From Gremmenia infestans (taxonomy: Eukaryota; Ascomycota; Leotiomycetes; Helotiales; Hamatocanthoscyphaceae), in contig JAFEVB010000002.1 in NCBI GenBank assembly GCA_032629725.1, positions 1,116,001 to 1,180,000 on the forward strand: DNA of 64,000 nt, given 5' to 3'. The stretch's first letter is position 1, and each line of letters begins with the position of its first letter. A model generated the notes under the pieces. That model saw only the letters and a program-made list of their open reading frames with translations. It did no database searches and was not told the DNA's origin. The translations under genes and the position numbers were made by a program. Below, one piece after another: positions 33,519 to 47,479 of the stretch.

Positions 33519-36500
33519 ATGTCGTCCCCTTCGCATCGGCGACAGAGATCCTCCCAATCTGCCACTCCGCGCAGAGCATCTCAACGCAATGCGATACCCA
33601 GCAGCCCTCCAGATCCAGCAGCTGCCCAGCTGCATAGCGAAGCGGCTGGATCGCAAGATAGCCCTCGCCGCGGTGCGCCCTCTTCGTCGCCCATGAACTA
33701 TCGATCCTCCCCTGCTGCTGTTGCGCGTTCGAATGCGGAGAGAGATGTCAGTTCCCCTCTCCGGCAGATGACGAATACGCAGTCAACGCAGCAAGATGGT
33801 GATCGAACTCCACGAGCCAGCGGCCTCATTGGCGGTAAGAATCCCAGAAATTGAGACTGAAAATGCATACTGACATATCCAGAATCTTCTCCCATCAGAT
33901 ATGAACCGAGTTCCAGCCCAGGAAATGGCTTCACAAGCCGTCAACAGTCCCTCCAACCCGACCTTCGTAGCGAGAGCTCCGGTCTCTTCGTCCGTTCCTC
34001 CCGATCTCTCGGTCCTGGATCTGCTGTAAATAACTCGCGACGCGGAGATATCAATTCGGATAATGTCAACACTCCTCGCGCTAGACGCCGCATCTTCATG
34101 GATGAAAATGGTAGAGTCATTCGCGATATGCCTGCTGAAGCCTCCGAAGCGCCCACCTTCTCTAACATGGATCCGACCACTTCTGATGCTCAGGCTATGG
34201 GAGGAAACTCCACTCTCTGTATCTGGGGTACCAATGTCTCCATCAACGACACACTCTCAACTTTCAAGAGCTTCCTTCGGGAATTCACCAAGAAATATCG
34301 CATGTGGGCGGATGGCATGTCCGAGGATGAAACGAACGAAGACGACGACGCCAATAGCAAAGAGTACTTGGAGATGATGCAGAACATGTTAACACTGGGT
34401 GTTACTAGTCTCAATCTAGATTTCCGTAACCTGAAGGCGTATCCACCAACCAAGAAGCTCTGGCAGCAAGCACAGGATTACCCTCAAGATATTGTCACAC
34501 TCATGGATCAGGGCATCAAAGATGTCATGTACGAGATTGCTGAAGCCAAGATGACCGAGCAGAGACAATCTCAAAGCTCGGCTGGACAAGCCTCCCAGCG
34601 CAGTCGAGTCTTGAGCTCTGAACCTCCTGTTCCAAGTTCTGAACGAAGTGAGCAGGAGCCATCAACACCTCGCCCTCAAGAATCGAATGAGATTGATTGG
34701 TGCCAGGAGGTCCAAAAGAGACAGTATAGGGTTCGGCCTTTTGGCCTTGATGATACGATCAACATGAGAGAACTGAATCCGTCTGGTAGGAATTACTATC
34801 CTTTCATCTTTGAGATCTACTAACAATTTATAGATGTGGACAAGATTGTGGCTATCAAAGGTCTCGTTATTCGGACCACCCCCATCATCCCCGACATGAG
34901 AGATGCTTTTTTCCGATGCTCCGTCTGTAATCATACAGTCAAAGTCGACATCGACCGTGGCAAGATCGCTGAACCCACCAAATGCCCTCGCCCCATCTGC
35001 GACTCTTTAAACTCTATGCAAATTGTTCACAACCGCTCCGAATTCATGGATAAGCAGGTTATCAAGCTTCAAGAAACCCCAGATTCAGTCCCTGCAGGTC
35101 AAACTCCCCATTCTGTCTCAATGTGCGCATATGATGAATTGGTAGACCTCTGCAAGGCTGGTGATCGAGTTGAGATTACTGGTATTTTCAAAGCCAGTCC
35201 CGTTCGTGTCAACCCTCGCCAACGCACCCTGAAAAGCATCTACAAGACCTACATCGATGTCTTACACATCCAAAAGGTCGACAAGAAACGTATGGGAATT
35301 GATGTTTCGACGGTTGAACAGGAACTGTCCGACCAGCTTACCGGCAACATTGAGGAGACTCGTAAAGTTAGTGAAGAAGAAGAGGAGAAGATCAAGGCTA
35401 CTGCAACACGACCTGACATTTATGAGCTCCTTTCGCGATCGCTAGCTCCGAGTATCTTTGAAATGGACGACGTCAAGAAGGGTATTCTGCTACAACTGTT
35501 TGGTGGAACAAACAAGTCTTTCGAAAAAGGAGGGAGCCCAAAGTACAGAGGAGATATTAACATCCTGATGTGTGGTGATCCTTCTACGGCGAAGTCTCAA
35601 CTCTTGCAATATGTTCACAAGATTGCTCCCAGAGGTGTCTACACCAGCGGCAAAGGATCTTCTGCTGTTGGTTTAACGGCCTATGTCACTCGTGATCCCG
35701 AAACTCGTCAATTAGTCCTCGAGTCCGGTGCTCTTGTTCTGTCTGATGGTGGTGTATGCTGTATTGATGAATTCGATAAGATGTCAGATTCCACTCGATC
35801 CGTCCTTCACGAAGTCATGGAACAACAAACTGTCTCTATCGCCAAAGCCGGTATCATTACGACTTTGAATGCTCGAACGAGTATTCTTGCTTCCGCCAAT
35901 CCTATTGGAAGCAAGTATAACCCAAACCTCCCTGTTCCCCAGAACATTGATCTTCCACCTACATTATTGTCTAGATTTGATTTGGTTTACCTTATCCTTG
36001 ATCGCGTCGATGAGACAAATGATCGACGATTGGCCAGGCATCTGCTCAGTATGTACTTAGACGACAAGCCGCAAAGTGCATCTGGAACATTGGAAATTCT
36101 TGTAAGTACACTTGACTGCCCTTTTCTTCGAACATAATTAACATAACTAGCCTATCGAGTTCCTCACCTCCTACATCTCTTACGCTCGCACCAAATGCCA
36201 ACCACGCATCAGCCCCGAAGCGTCCAAAGAGCTCGTAACCGCCTACGTCGAGATGCGTAAACTCGGCGAAGACGTCCGCGCCGCTGAACGCCGCATTACT
36301 GCCACTACAAGACAGCTGGAATCCATGATCCGGCTCGCTGAAGCACACGCCAAGATGCGACTTTCCGAGACAGTCACTGCCGATGATGTCAAAGAAGCCG
36401 TGCGCTTGATCAAGAGTGCTCTCAAGCAAACTGCTACGGACGCCAGAACTGGCCTCATTGATATGAGTCTGCTGACCGAGGGCACGAGCGCAAGCGAGAG

Positions 36501-36735
36501 GAGACGCAAGGGGGATCTGAAAACCGCTGTTCTTACGCTGCTGGATGAAATGACTCGGCAAGGACAAAATGCCAGATATTCTGAAGTTCTCAGGAGAATG
36601 GGAGAACAGAGTAGCGTATCTATAGATGCGCCTGAATTTGCCGAGGTGGTCAGGGCTTTGGAGCAGGAAGGTGCGGTTATGGTGCTCGGCGAAGGAGCCA
36701 GGAAGGCGATTCGGCGTGTTACGGGCGTAGCATGA
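33519..36735 (+). CDS. MCM4: MCM4 subunit of the replicative helicase (Cdc54)
   Basis: Four exons, 33519-33834, 33883-34785, 34834-36101 and 36151-36735, give 1023 residues. Mcm4 is part of the Mcm2-7 hexamer loaded at origins and activated by DDK and CDK. The Ser/Pro-rich unstructured N-terminus of about 180 residues is the usual kinase target region. A zinc finger follows (Cys435, Cys438, Cys457, Cys462). The AAA+ domain has Walker A GDPSTAKS (654-661), Walker B CCIDEFDK with Asp718-Glu719, and the arginine finger in SRFD (Arg787). The C-terminal winged-helix region includes AVLTLLDEMTRQGQNARYSE. The internal start at 33519 was preferred over the longer 33111 frame because conserved-type sequence begins there. 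All motif residues are intact. Confidence 0.96.
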
Positions 36736-39396
36736 TATGTTTTTAAAGATGGATGGCGCAGAGGGTCATCCAACCGCCATGGTAGATTCTCCGAGGCCGG
36801 ATTATTGGGTCTTTTTGCTGTATGGATAATGATAATGCGGATACGGAATAGGGAATACGAGTATATGGATATCACTGTTTATATTTTCCTAGTGCGCAAC
36901 CTTATTTTCGAGCGCTTTCACGCGCATGTTGCTAAGTGGCACCACACTTTAACAAGCAGCTATTCTATTCATTTCCCTGATTATAGTCATACTATGGCAG
37001 TCTCACAACGCAAGATTCGTTCTTCAGAACATGTCCTAAATTACTAAGGCATTTAATCCTGGCAGTATTCAACGGGCGCGAATGCGTTGGACTGCATTCC
37101 GTGTAAAGTAAAGGACTTTGTAAAGAGTGAGTCAACTAAGTATTCAAAGTCCAGATTTAGTTATTACCACGACTAGCACATTTGCAAGTCCCTCTCTGCA
37201 TCCACAATACCGTTATTTCCCTCTACACTCCTCCCTATCATCTTCAGCCTCAATATATTCAAGGCTATACAGCACACACAAGCTCTTGAGCATCTGTTTC
37301 CGTTTTTTTTCTTTCGGTGTCTACACCAGTTCCTTGACCAACATTACCAGCCGGCGCTCGGTTCCTCCTATAACTCCCATTACCGCACGAAGCTATGGTA
37401 ACCGTATCATCAAGCAGCCCAGGAAATCTAAAGCTATGAAGACTAGCACCTCCGATGCTGCTTGCTCTTCTAGGCATTGAATAGGGCAGTACTATTCAGG
37501 TGTCGAGGATCTCGTTTGCCATTAAGTTATGGACTCCAGACTTGGGTTTTGCGATATCTTGATCTTGATTTTTATTTTCGGGGCTTTACTTTGTCTTGAA
37601 GAGGTGGGTGTGCTTTTACATGTTGTGCTAAACATACACATAAGTTATGTTTTCATGGGTTTCTAATCTTGGAAAATAGAGGGAAGTTGAAGTTATGATT
37701 CTTCAGACAATTCTGTAGATCTGTAGACGAGATGGATTGCCTGCGGGTGTAGTTCGGATTATGGGGATTTGACACAGCTTTGCCTGCTGTTTCTCCTTGA
37801 GAATCTTAAATGTGGGAAAGTGAGTTGCAGCTTATAGGTCATAGTCCGCTAAGTTGTAGGTCCCGTCGACACGGAATATTGGATCTCTGACGTTCTGAAA
37901 ATGACCGTAGGGCCACTGGCTCCCACTATCTTTTAACCACTAGAAAGAATACTTGTGCATCATTCCTAGCAGAACTCCCACGATATATTTCAATCAATTT
38001 ACTTGCATTAACAGATTATTATATGTCGGATTCACTCATTGGAATCCTCAAAATGCCGTTCCTTTCAGATTCCAATAAGTCAAACGTCATTTGGTGTGAA
38101 GGGCTAGATTCTAACATTACTCCACCAGTGCCCTAAAATGGATATGAAGTTGTAGTCCGAGAAATTTATTCGTCCTTACCCACCCAATCTACATGCTGAA
38201 GCTTTGTCTGACACCTTTGGCCCACCCAATTGATAGCTAGGAACGCGTCCATCCTATTGGAAAACTCATGTTTTGTTATGGATTATTCATCTAGGTTGTC
38301 GCCTCGCTTGTGGGAATGATGCGCGGCGTCACTGTTCATTCTGCAAGAAGAGCACTGCATACATCCAACGCGAGGTGCAGCGCGAGGTCTTCCGCTGCCT
38401 CGTATGAGCAACGACAATGGAAGATCTGTGGGACGATGTGCAGGTCCTATATGTCAAGGAAGGCGTGAAGCCGCGGAAACGCAGATCGTGGACGGTGGAC
38501 GTTGGAACTCTTTCGCGGGTTTCAAGAATACCGCGAACGAGGAGGAGTCTGCGCTGAATGTGCAGCGTGTTTTTGCGTTGGGGAAAGCTTCTATTTCAAG
38601 GAAGCTGGCTGGTGTGGAGTGTTTGGGGCAGATGAGGAGGATCTGTGAAGAGAGTCGGCTGATATTCTGAAGGTGAACTGGGCTTGAAGATTGATTGATA
38701 AAAGTGGCCGTTGTTGCAGTTCCGGTAAGGTGTTTCGTCCTCGGAGTTGGCCGTATACTCAGTTAACTATTATATTTCTAACCGTAATTTCAATAACGCT
38801 GTCCTCCACCTTCGGACTTGGCAAGTATACAGATGTTATTTTCAAACTCCTGTCAATTTCTTTACTACGCTAGGTCCTTGGACTTCGACCGCCCCCATAC
38901 AAACAAATCGGGTGTTTCATCGAAAGTCGCTTCGAACTGACAAAGCATTTGAATGCTTGCAATACAGTTAGCACGCATTATTTGCCAATGGGTGCCAAGA
39001 AGCTAATTGTGTGTTCTCATTTCCACCGGAAGTTTGGTGTTGCTTCAATGTGTAGCGAGGATTTTAAGCTTGGTATAACTTCGTTTCGTATTGGTGGGGT
39101 ATTTCTCGCTATTGGTAATCACTTCTGTCACTAACTTGACTAAGAGGATAATCCGCTCTGGCCCCTCTCCGACATTTTAATTCATCTTGGCACCCAGAAA
39201 AAATCTTCCATTAAATCTCCATTCATCCATCCTATGGTCCTTAGTTTTAATGACTCCAATCAATTTGAAGGCGAAACAGGTGGTTGAAATTCTATACTTG
39301 TTATAAGTAGACGCTGTTTTCTTCTGTTATTATGGCTACCTACTATCTACTTTTGGTCTCTTGCATATCTTCCATTCGCTTTTGCAATCTCTCATC
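36736..39396. other. Long intergenic region with weak coding-like traces
   Basis: About 2.7 kb between MCM4 and pectin lyase. At 38316-38468 a 50-codon ORF begins with a presequence-like stretch (VTVHSARRALHTSNARCSAR) and overlaps a second frame of 88 codons at 38404-38670. No family is recognised and no splice pair joins them convincingly. The remainder is AT-leaning with nothing identified. Confidence 0.35.
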
Positions 39397-40847
39397 ATGA
39401 AATCCCCTACTTATTTACTCGTCGGTATCTACACCCTTCTCGGGCAAGCTGCAGCTGTCGGTGTAGTTGGTACGGCCCCTGGTTTCGCCGCAAGCACAAC
39501 CGGCGGAGGCTCTGCTACTCCCCAATACCCGGCAGATATTGCTGAGTTGACGGCATGGCTTACGGATTCCACCGCTAGAGTTATCGTTCTTGACAAAGAG
39601 TAAGTCTCGATCGACCATTACCGCAGCTGTTTGGCTAACACAATCAGGTTCAATTACATTGGAAGTGAAGGAACTGTCACTGAAACTGGATGTCGACCGG
39701 CTTCCAATCAATGCCCTGGTGATGGAGGTCAAGATGCTATTAATCATGCTGACTGGTCCGTACTTACTTTCCATTGCTCTCAAAGTTCCTTGCGCTAATG
39801 TTCATAGGTGTACAAATGGCAATGCTGGAACCGGTGTCACTTCTATCTCAGTCACATACGACGCAGCGGGAGTAACCCCAATCAACGTCGGCTCCAACAA
39901 ATCAATCATCGGCATCGGATCCAGTGGTGTAATCAAGGGTAAAGGTCTCCGCATCGCCAACGGCGCAGAGAACGTGATCATCCAGTATGTACTCCACCCT
40001 TTACCATTGTCTCAATCCCATTAACGGTAATAGAAACATCCACATCACCGACCTAAACCCGCAATACATCTGGGGTGGGGACGCCATTACCGTCGCAGGT
40101 AGCGATCTCGTCTGGGTCGACCATTGCAAGATCTCCCTCATTGGACGCCAGATGTTCGTCGCCGGTACCACTGCATCCAACCGTGTCACCCTCTCCAACA
40201 ATGAGTTCGATGGCAGCACTTCCTGGAGTGCCACTTGTGACGGCCATCACTATTGGACTATCTACCTCCTAGGCTCCAATGACCTGGTCACGATGAAGGG
40301 AAACTACATCCATCATACCTCAGGTCGCGGTCCAAAAGTCGGCAGCAACACCTTGCTTCATGCTGTCAACAACTACGTAAGTATCACGGGTTCTCTAATA
40401 TTGCACTCCCCCATCCCCTAATATCTTATCTCATATACTTCCACCAACTCATCCACACACTTCCTAAAACGAGAAGTCGTTCTTCCTCTCTCCAAACCCT
40501 CCTACAGCAAATAACTAACGCCCATCATCCAGTGGTACGCTGTGTCCGGCCACGCATTCGACGTCCTCGCCGGAGCCTCCGTTATCGCCGAAGGCAACGT
40601 CTTCCAAAACGTCGTGACCCCGCTCTTAGAAAAAGTCGGCAATTTGTTCGCCAGTCCCAGCACGAGCGCCAACACTGCCTGCGCCGCCTATCTAGGCCAC
40701 GACTGCCAGATGAACTCTTTTGGCAGTTCGGGCACTTTGAGCGGCTCAGATACGAATTTCTTCTCGGATTTCAGCGGCAAGACGGTTGCCACTGCTAGTA
40801 CGGCCGGTAGTAGTATTCAGGCGGCGGCGGGTGTGGGGCTTATTTAG
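39397..40847 (+). CDS. Secreted pectin lyase, polysaccharide lyase family 1
   Basis: Five exons, 39397-39599, 39648-39755, 39808-39984, 40034-40376 and 40533-40847, join to 381 residues, the length of fungal pectin lyases. It cleaves methyl-esterified homogalacturonan by beta-elimination outside the cell. A signal peptide (MKSPTYLLVGIYTLLGQAAA) leads into VGVVGTAPGFAASTTGGGSATPQYP. The right-handed beta-helix carries SNKSIIGIGSSGVIKGKGL, WGGDAITVAGSDLVWVDH, IGRQMFV and SGRGPKVG. The Asp and Arg residues of these last blocks correspond to the catalytic groove of PelA-type enzymes. Aromatic clusters (CDGHHYWTIYL) fit pectin lyase rather than pectate lyase. The donor TG/GTCCGT of intron 2 is weak, but the join gives the conserved DWCTN. 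Start 39397 was chosen over 39361 for its signal peptide. Confidence 0.94.
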
Positions 40848-41404
40848 GAACGGTTGTTCGTAGCTTTGGGGGGGGTAAGGATAGAGGTGTCGGTTGAGAT
40901 GAGTGGAGAATTTATTGGATGTGTGGCGTGGTTAGGGTTACCCTATTAACTTTCTGTTTTGTAGATATTTTTCTGTTTTGTAGATATTGTTCATTGTATA
41001 TATGTCAGGTCGTCTGAGTTCTAGGTATGGAACTGAAAGATTGAAATACCAGTCTTGATGTTTCTCTCTCAAGTCTAGAAAATCAAGCGTGTGAAATAAG
41101 CTGGGCTGAGTTCAATATTGATCCTTTATTAATTTAGCTGAAACTCTGAAAGCTCATATTCGATTGAGTTCTATTTCAGTATAACTAATTAAAGTTCAGC
41201 TTGCTTTATTTTCTATATACTTAAGTCTAACTTAGTTGTTCCAGAGTTTTATACACGATAGGAGAATATAGCAAATCACAATCTCGGGTAACGATATTAT
41301 AGCATGTTTGAATATGCTGGTTATAGTTCAAAAATTTACTTATCAATCAGACTATAGGTCTAAAGTGGTTTGCGTTTGGTAGGACTTTGTTCCGGATAAT
41401 ATAT
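40848..41404. other. AT-leaning junction between pectin lyase and transposon island
   Basis: Base composition falls steadily towards the island. A direct repeat of TTTCTGTTTTGTAGATATT occurs at about 40951-40969 and 40970-40988. No gene was seen. Confidence 0.5.
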
Positions 41405-41591
41405 TATAGTAGAGACCAAATAGGATATTATATAAAGTGGGGTATGCAGCTAGTACTGCACTATACCTTATAAAATCGGGCACTTTACTAAATTTGGATT
41501 ATTATCTATTCTATAATATACTCTTTTATATAGTTTATTTTAATATATATATTTATATAATAATAAAACTATAAGTTAGATCCTAGCCTAG
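41405..41591 (+). repeat. Left LTR
   Basis: 187 bp, from TATAGTAGAGACC to ATCCTAGCCTAG. It aligns to the right LTR without gaps, with nine differences, and retains C or G at all nine sites. Confidence 0.88.
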
Positions 41592-44500
41592 TATCTATAG
41601 TTATATTATCTTTTTATATTTTAGTAATTACTATAAGAGGTAAGATATTCTCTATAGCTTATAGGATTTATTAAATATTAATAACTAAAAAGGGTATAGA
41701 AAGCCTTTACTAAAGCTATTAAGATATATATAATAGTAGATAGAAAGTAGTTAATAAAGATAAAGCATATCTTATTACTATAGTAATAAGTAGATAAAAA
41801 TACTAAATTAGTTAAATAATACTACTTATCTAGAATATCTATAAGAAGTAATAGTTATAGCAGAACTATAAAAAGTAGTCTAATAAGAACCTATTAAGTT
41901 AGATAATCTTTAAAAAACTAAGACTAATTCTTAAAGTACTAGGAAAGTAGTAAAAGTATAAGCTATTATTAGAAAATTTAGTATTAAAAGGCTAGCCTAG
42001 TAGGTTAAAGTCTAGACGTAGAAGTATTAGACTTTAGAAGCAGAAATTATTAGCCTAGAAGCTAAGAAGATATAAGAGAAAAAAGGAGATTATTATTAAA
42101 AAAGTAGAGAGCAAATAGTAGCTAGTACTATAAGATTTAAGAATTTAGATTGTTTTCTAAAGTTATCTAACTAGAAAAGCTTCTAGATGCCTTTTTTTAA
42201 AAGTTATTAGCAAATTTTAAATATAAAAGCAGCTTTAGAAAAGTGGTTAGATTTAGAAGTATTAGAATTAGTAGTTTATACTTATAGAAGTTTAGATATA
42301 TTAGAGCCTAATATTACGAATATAATATATAACTAAGAGATCTTAGGCTTAGTATCTGGCTTCAGATATAGAAGAACTCTTAGAAAGAAAGTTATAATCT
42401 TATATATATATATTTAGGTATATTCGTTAAAGAGTAGGCCTACTAATATTTGGTTATTATACTATAAGATTAGTTATATAATGCGATTAACTAGTTAACT
42501 AGCAAGCAGTCGACTAGATTAATAGTAGTTAAGTCGACTATAATTAACCAGCGGCATAAAGGTTCTATATAAGGCTAGGTTGTTACCTACTAGATAGAAG
42601 CCTTATATTTAACTAAAATAGTATTTCCTAATATACGCTTATTACTTTATACTTTATAATAAGCTATACCTTCAAGTATAGCAACTAGTAATCTATTAAT
42701 AGATACTAATATTAACCTAATAATAATCTAGGTCCAGAGACCTACTTAAGTTATAAGACTTACTCTAGCACTATATAAGCTAGGCGATTGTTATATTAAG
42801 CTTATCTATTATTTTTACTTTTTACTAAAAAGTTAAGTTTTAGTAAAAATACTAAAAACTAATACTATTTATAAAATCGTTTTTATTACTTATACTTAAT
42901 TACTATCTTTATTATTACTTTATTTATATTATCTTTAGAAAAAAAAATAAGCATCTAAATATATATTATAAATATAGCAATTAGCTAAAAAGAATCCCTA
43001 GTAGCTATAGCAAGCGCTCTAGTAGTGCCTCTAGCAGATATAGCTATAGATATAGAAAGCCTCTTAAAATTCAATTAACTTAAGCTAAGCATTTTAGAAA
43101 GAAGTACTAGAATAGCTACTAGCTCTAGTTTTAATCTAGTAAATCCTAAACTAAAAGAATAGTAAAAATATTAGAACTAGAAATAGAACTTAAAGAAGAA
43201 AAATAAGAATATTAATAGGAAGCCTATAGAAGTAATAAAGCTAGACTAGAATAAAGTAGCTAATATAATAGTAATAGAAAAGATTTAGAGAACTAAGAAG
43301 CTAGCGAAAATAAAAGATATTCTAATAATAGAAAGCTAGGTAATAATAAATAGAAAACCTAAAAAGAAGTAAGATAAGTAGAAAACACCTCTAATACCTT
43401 TATTATCTAAAGACTTCTTATTATTAGCTAGCTTTTTCTTATCTAAAAGTAACTTAAAGCTAAAATAAGCTAAGAAGTATAATAAGTTAAAGTAAAGTTA
43501 TAAGAAAAAGCAATTAATAAAGAAGATAGTTTAGTAACTACTTTTCTATAATCTAATATCTATTAAAAAAACTACTAGAGCGCTAATATTTAATAGATAA
43601 GATATTATAAAATACTTATAGATATTAGATTAATACTTTAGAACCTATAAAGTAAATAAATTAGTAGAGAAAATTAACTAGACTATCTAATATATAGACT
43701 AGCATATTAGATATAATATAGATTATCTATAGAAAAATAAAGATAGCTTAATATACTAGAAAGACTTTTAGTATATCTTTTATAAAAAGTATTAATAAGA
43801 TAATATAAAGTAACTAAAGTATATTATAAAATACTTAAACTAATATATTAATACTTTCTAAAAGCTAGTAGATAGCAGATTATCTAATAGACTTTTTAAA
43901 AATTAGATATAAATATACTATAGAGAATTTAATAATATTATTATAAAACTACTATAGAATAATAAGCTATTAGATACCTAGAAGATAATAAGATTTATAG
44001 TAGAGCTACTAAATTAGTTATAAAATAAAGTACTAAAGTATACTTATAAAAGTTCTTTATATAATATATATTATATAAAGGTATATAAGCAAGTTTATAA
44101 ATATATTAAAAAAGATATTACTAATATAAAAAATATAATCTAGTATATTAATAAGCAGATAATAGTAATATTATTATATAAATTAGAATAGGAAGTATCT
44201 ATAATCTACTTACTAGTAAAATTAGTATTAAGTAGACCTACTATTAAACTATCTAGAGTACTTTAATTACTAAAGAATATAAATAAAGATAAAAGATATT
44301 ATTAAGCTTAGAAAGTAGAGGTTTTAGACTAATAGGTAGATAATATTATAAATAGGATTTAAAGTCTTTAAATTAAATAAGTAGTAGCTAATAGGCTTTT
44401 AAAGCAGCTTATAATAGTATATATAAATATAGTAATAGTTATTTAAATATAAAAAGATATACTTAATTTATAGATCTTTACTATAGATATAGATTTTACT

Positions 44501-47436
44501 TAAAAAAGGGAATTTAATAACTATAGATAGTATTATAATATTACTTATCTTAAAATAGCAGCTTAGCTAAAATATGCTTAGATAAACTAATACTAGAACT
44601 ATATAACTTTTATTAGACTAGAACTAGTTTATAAAAAAAAAGTACTAAAAACACTTTAAATAGTATAGAAGTATATCTAGATCTAAAAGATAAAAAGGTA
44701 GATTTCTATCTAATATAATTTAATATAAGTTAGCTTAGATATTACTAAGTAATAATAAAAATAATAGATAATAGCAAATCTCTAGGAAATATTATAAAAG
44801 CATAGCAGATTACTAGAAACTTTCTACTAGAAAAAACTACTAGTATAATAGATATAGTTAATATATATAAAAAGTAGAAAAACTAGAATCTAGATAATAT
44901 AAAAGTAGAAAAATAAATACTTTTAGAGAAAAAAAAGGTAGATATTTAGACTTTTCTAATAAAGAACTATTTAGAAGCTTTAGTTTAGCCTGCTGCAGCT
45001 AAGCTTAATAAATTATATTTTAGTTTATACTAAAAGTCGAAAACTATATAAAATAAGATCTAGAAACAAAAAGGATATATTAAGATAAAGTTCTCTAAAT
45101 AAAGAATAGTATAAATAAATAATATAAATAATAAACTAGTAGAAGATATAATTATAGTCTAATCTTATAATAAGAATAATAGACTATTAAGATTAGATAA
45201 TAGGCCTAAAAAAACTATATTGAAAAAAGGAAAAGCTATTATAAAACTAGCGGATTTATTATTAGATACTAAAATAGAAAATATAAAAGTAGAATCTATA
45301 TAAGCGAAGAATATATCTAAATTATATTTAATAAAGCAGTTAAAAATACAGAAAGTACTAAAAGTAATAGATATTATAAAAGAGGCTTTTTATAAGATAT
45401 AGGCCTAAATGCTTATTAGACTACTAGAACTTAAAATTAGCTTTAATTAACTACTTATTAGTTTAAAACTAATAGATCTAAATAGAAGTATATAATATAT
45501 TACTAAAAAAGTAATTAACTAAAAGATAAGAAAGCTAATAATAGATATAATAATTAAAGTAGTAGGCTACTTATACCTAAATATAAAAGTAGAACTACTA
45601 GAATACTTAAGCTATTTAAAGTACTACTTGCTTATACTAAAGATGCTATTAATTATAAAAAGAAAAAATAAGCTTTCTAACTATAATATAATACTAGATA
45701 GTAGAGCAAAGATTAATATTATAAGTAGTAGTATAGCTGCAGATGCTTAAATTAATTTTACTTAGAATATAACTATAATAATAACTAGGATTTCTAAGAA
45801 TAAAAGCAAATTTCTAAGCTATATAAATAATATCTATACTATAATTAGAGATATAGTTATATATACTAGGTTCTATATTATAGAATATAAAGGTATTAAG
45901 ATACTACTAGATATACTATTTTTCTAATAAGACTATATAGGATTTAAATACTTATAAAATAAAAAAAATAAACTAGTAATTAGTATAATTATTAACCTAG
46001 ATATAGAATAAGTAATCTAATTTAAAGTAAATAATATAACTATATTATATAAAGCTAATTAAGCTTTAGAACTAATTCTTAGTAATATAAAGTTATTAGA
46101 TTTAAATTAGTAATAAAATAATAACTAGAAGATTATAAAAAAAACTAAGTTTAATAAAATTACTATAGAAGTTAACTATATAAAAGGTTAATTTAAGAAA
46201 GCAGATAAGTATAAATACTATATATATAGAAAAATATATTTAAATAAAAAGTGATTTCTAGATATAGAAATATAAAATAAATATTAGAATACTAGTAAAA
46301 GAGTATATATCTAAGCACTATAGCTTAAAAGCAAGTAAAATTTTTTCTAAAAGAGATCTAAAGCTACGCTTATTATATATAGGCAATTAGATATTAATCT
46401 AGTAGTAGTTAGAAGCTAAGAAGTAATTAATAGATATCTTATATAATACTATCTAGAAGCATTTTAGATGCTAGTAGAAATAATATATTAGTAGTATCTA
46501 ATTATAGAAAACTATAACTTTAGAATTATAATAAGACTATTATTATAGAATCTAGCTAGCTGCTAGCAACTAGATCTATACTTAGCTAATAGTAAAAAAT
46601 AGGTTTAGATAATAATAGACTTTTTTAATATAATACTAGATATTATAAAGAAAAAGATACTTTATAATATATTATATTAAAGATAAATTATAAACTAGAA
46701 AGTTATCTTTACTAATAAGATATTAGAAGCTATAGTAAATAAAATTATTATAGACTATAACTTTAAGTAGTAGGCTAAGAGATAAAAAGTAGAAGTTAAT
46801 ATAATATATAAAACTAAAAATAAAAAGGTTAAGCTAGTAGATAAAAATAGTAGTAGTAGTAGTATATCTAAAGAAAAAAAAGACTAGTATAAAAAGTTAA
46901 AAGCTTATAATATTTTATAAGAGCATATAGAAGAATTTAAGGATTATATAATCTCTAGGTTCTTAAATATACTATAAAGCTTACGTCTAATAAAAGAGAA
47001 TCTTAAATAGTTAGATATTATATAAAAGCTATAACTAATTAAAAGATAATACCTAGAAGAAGTGCTTTTAGCTAAGAAAAACGCAATTGTATTTAACTAG
47101 ATCTAGTATAGAACTTTCTATAAAGATATATCGCTGCTAATTTTACTATAAGTTATTAAATATAAAGTATAATAAACTATAAATTTTCTATACTCTTAAG
47201 CTTTATTATCTACTATAGTTAGAATACTAAGAGAATATATAGAAAAAAAGGTTATTAAGTATTTAAATAAACTATACTATAATCTATAGTTCTTAGTAGT
47301 AAAGAAGCAGCTAGGTATCTATAAGCTAATTAATTTAGTAATAAAACTAAATACTATAATACTTTAGAATACTAATTTGCTTTCTTTAATAGATAAATAT
47401 TTAGAGGAGTTTATAGATTATATTATAGTATTACTA

Positions 47437-47475
47437 CTCGTTTTCCAGATCACGTGCACACCCCGCTTATATGCA
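47437..47475 (+). repeat. Left terminal inverted repeat of nested transposon
   Basis: 39 bp beginning CTCGTTTTCCAGATCACG and ending CGCTTATATGCA. It is identical to the reverse complement of 49956-49994. GC-rich compared with the surrounding AT island. Confidence 0.93.
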
Positions 47476-47479
47476 CACC

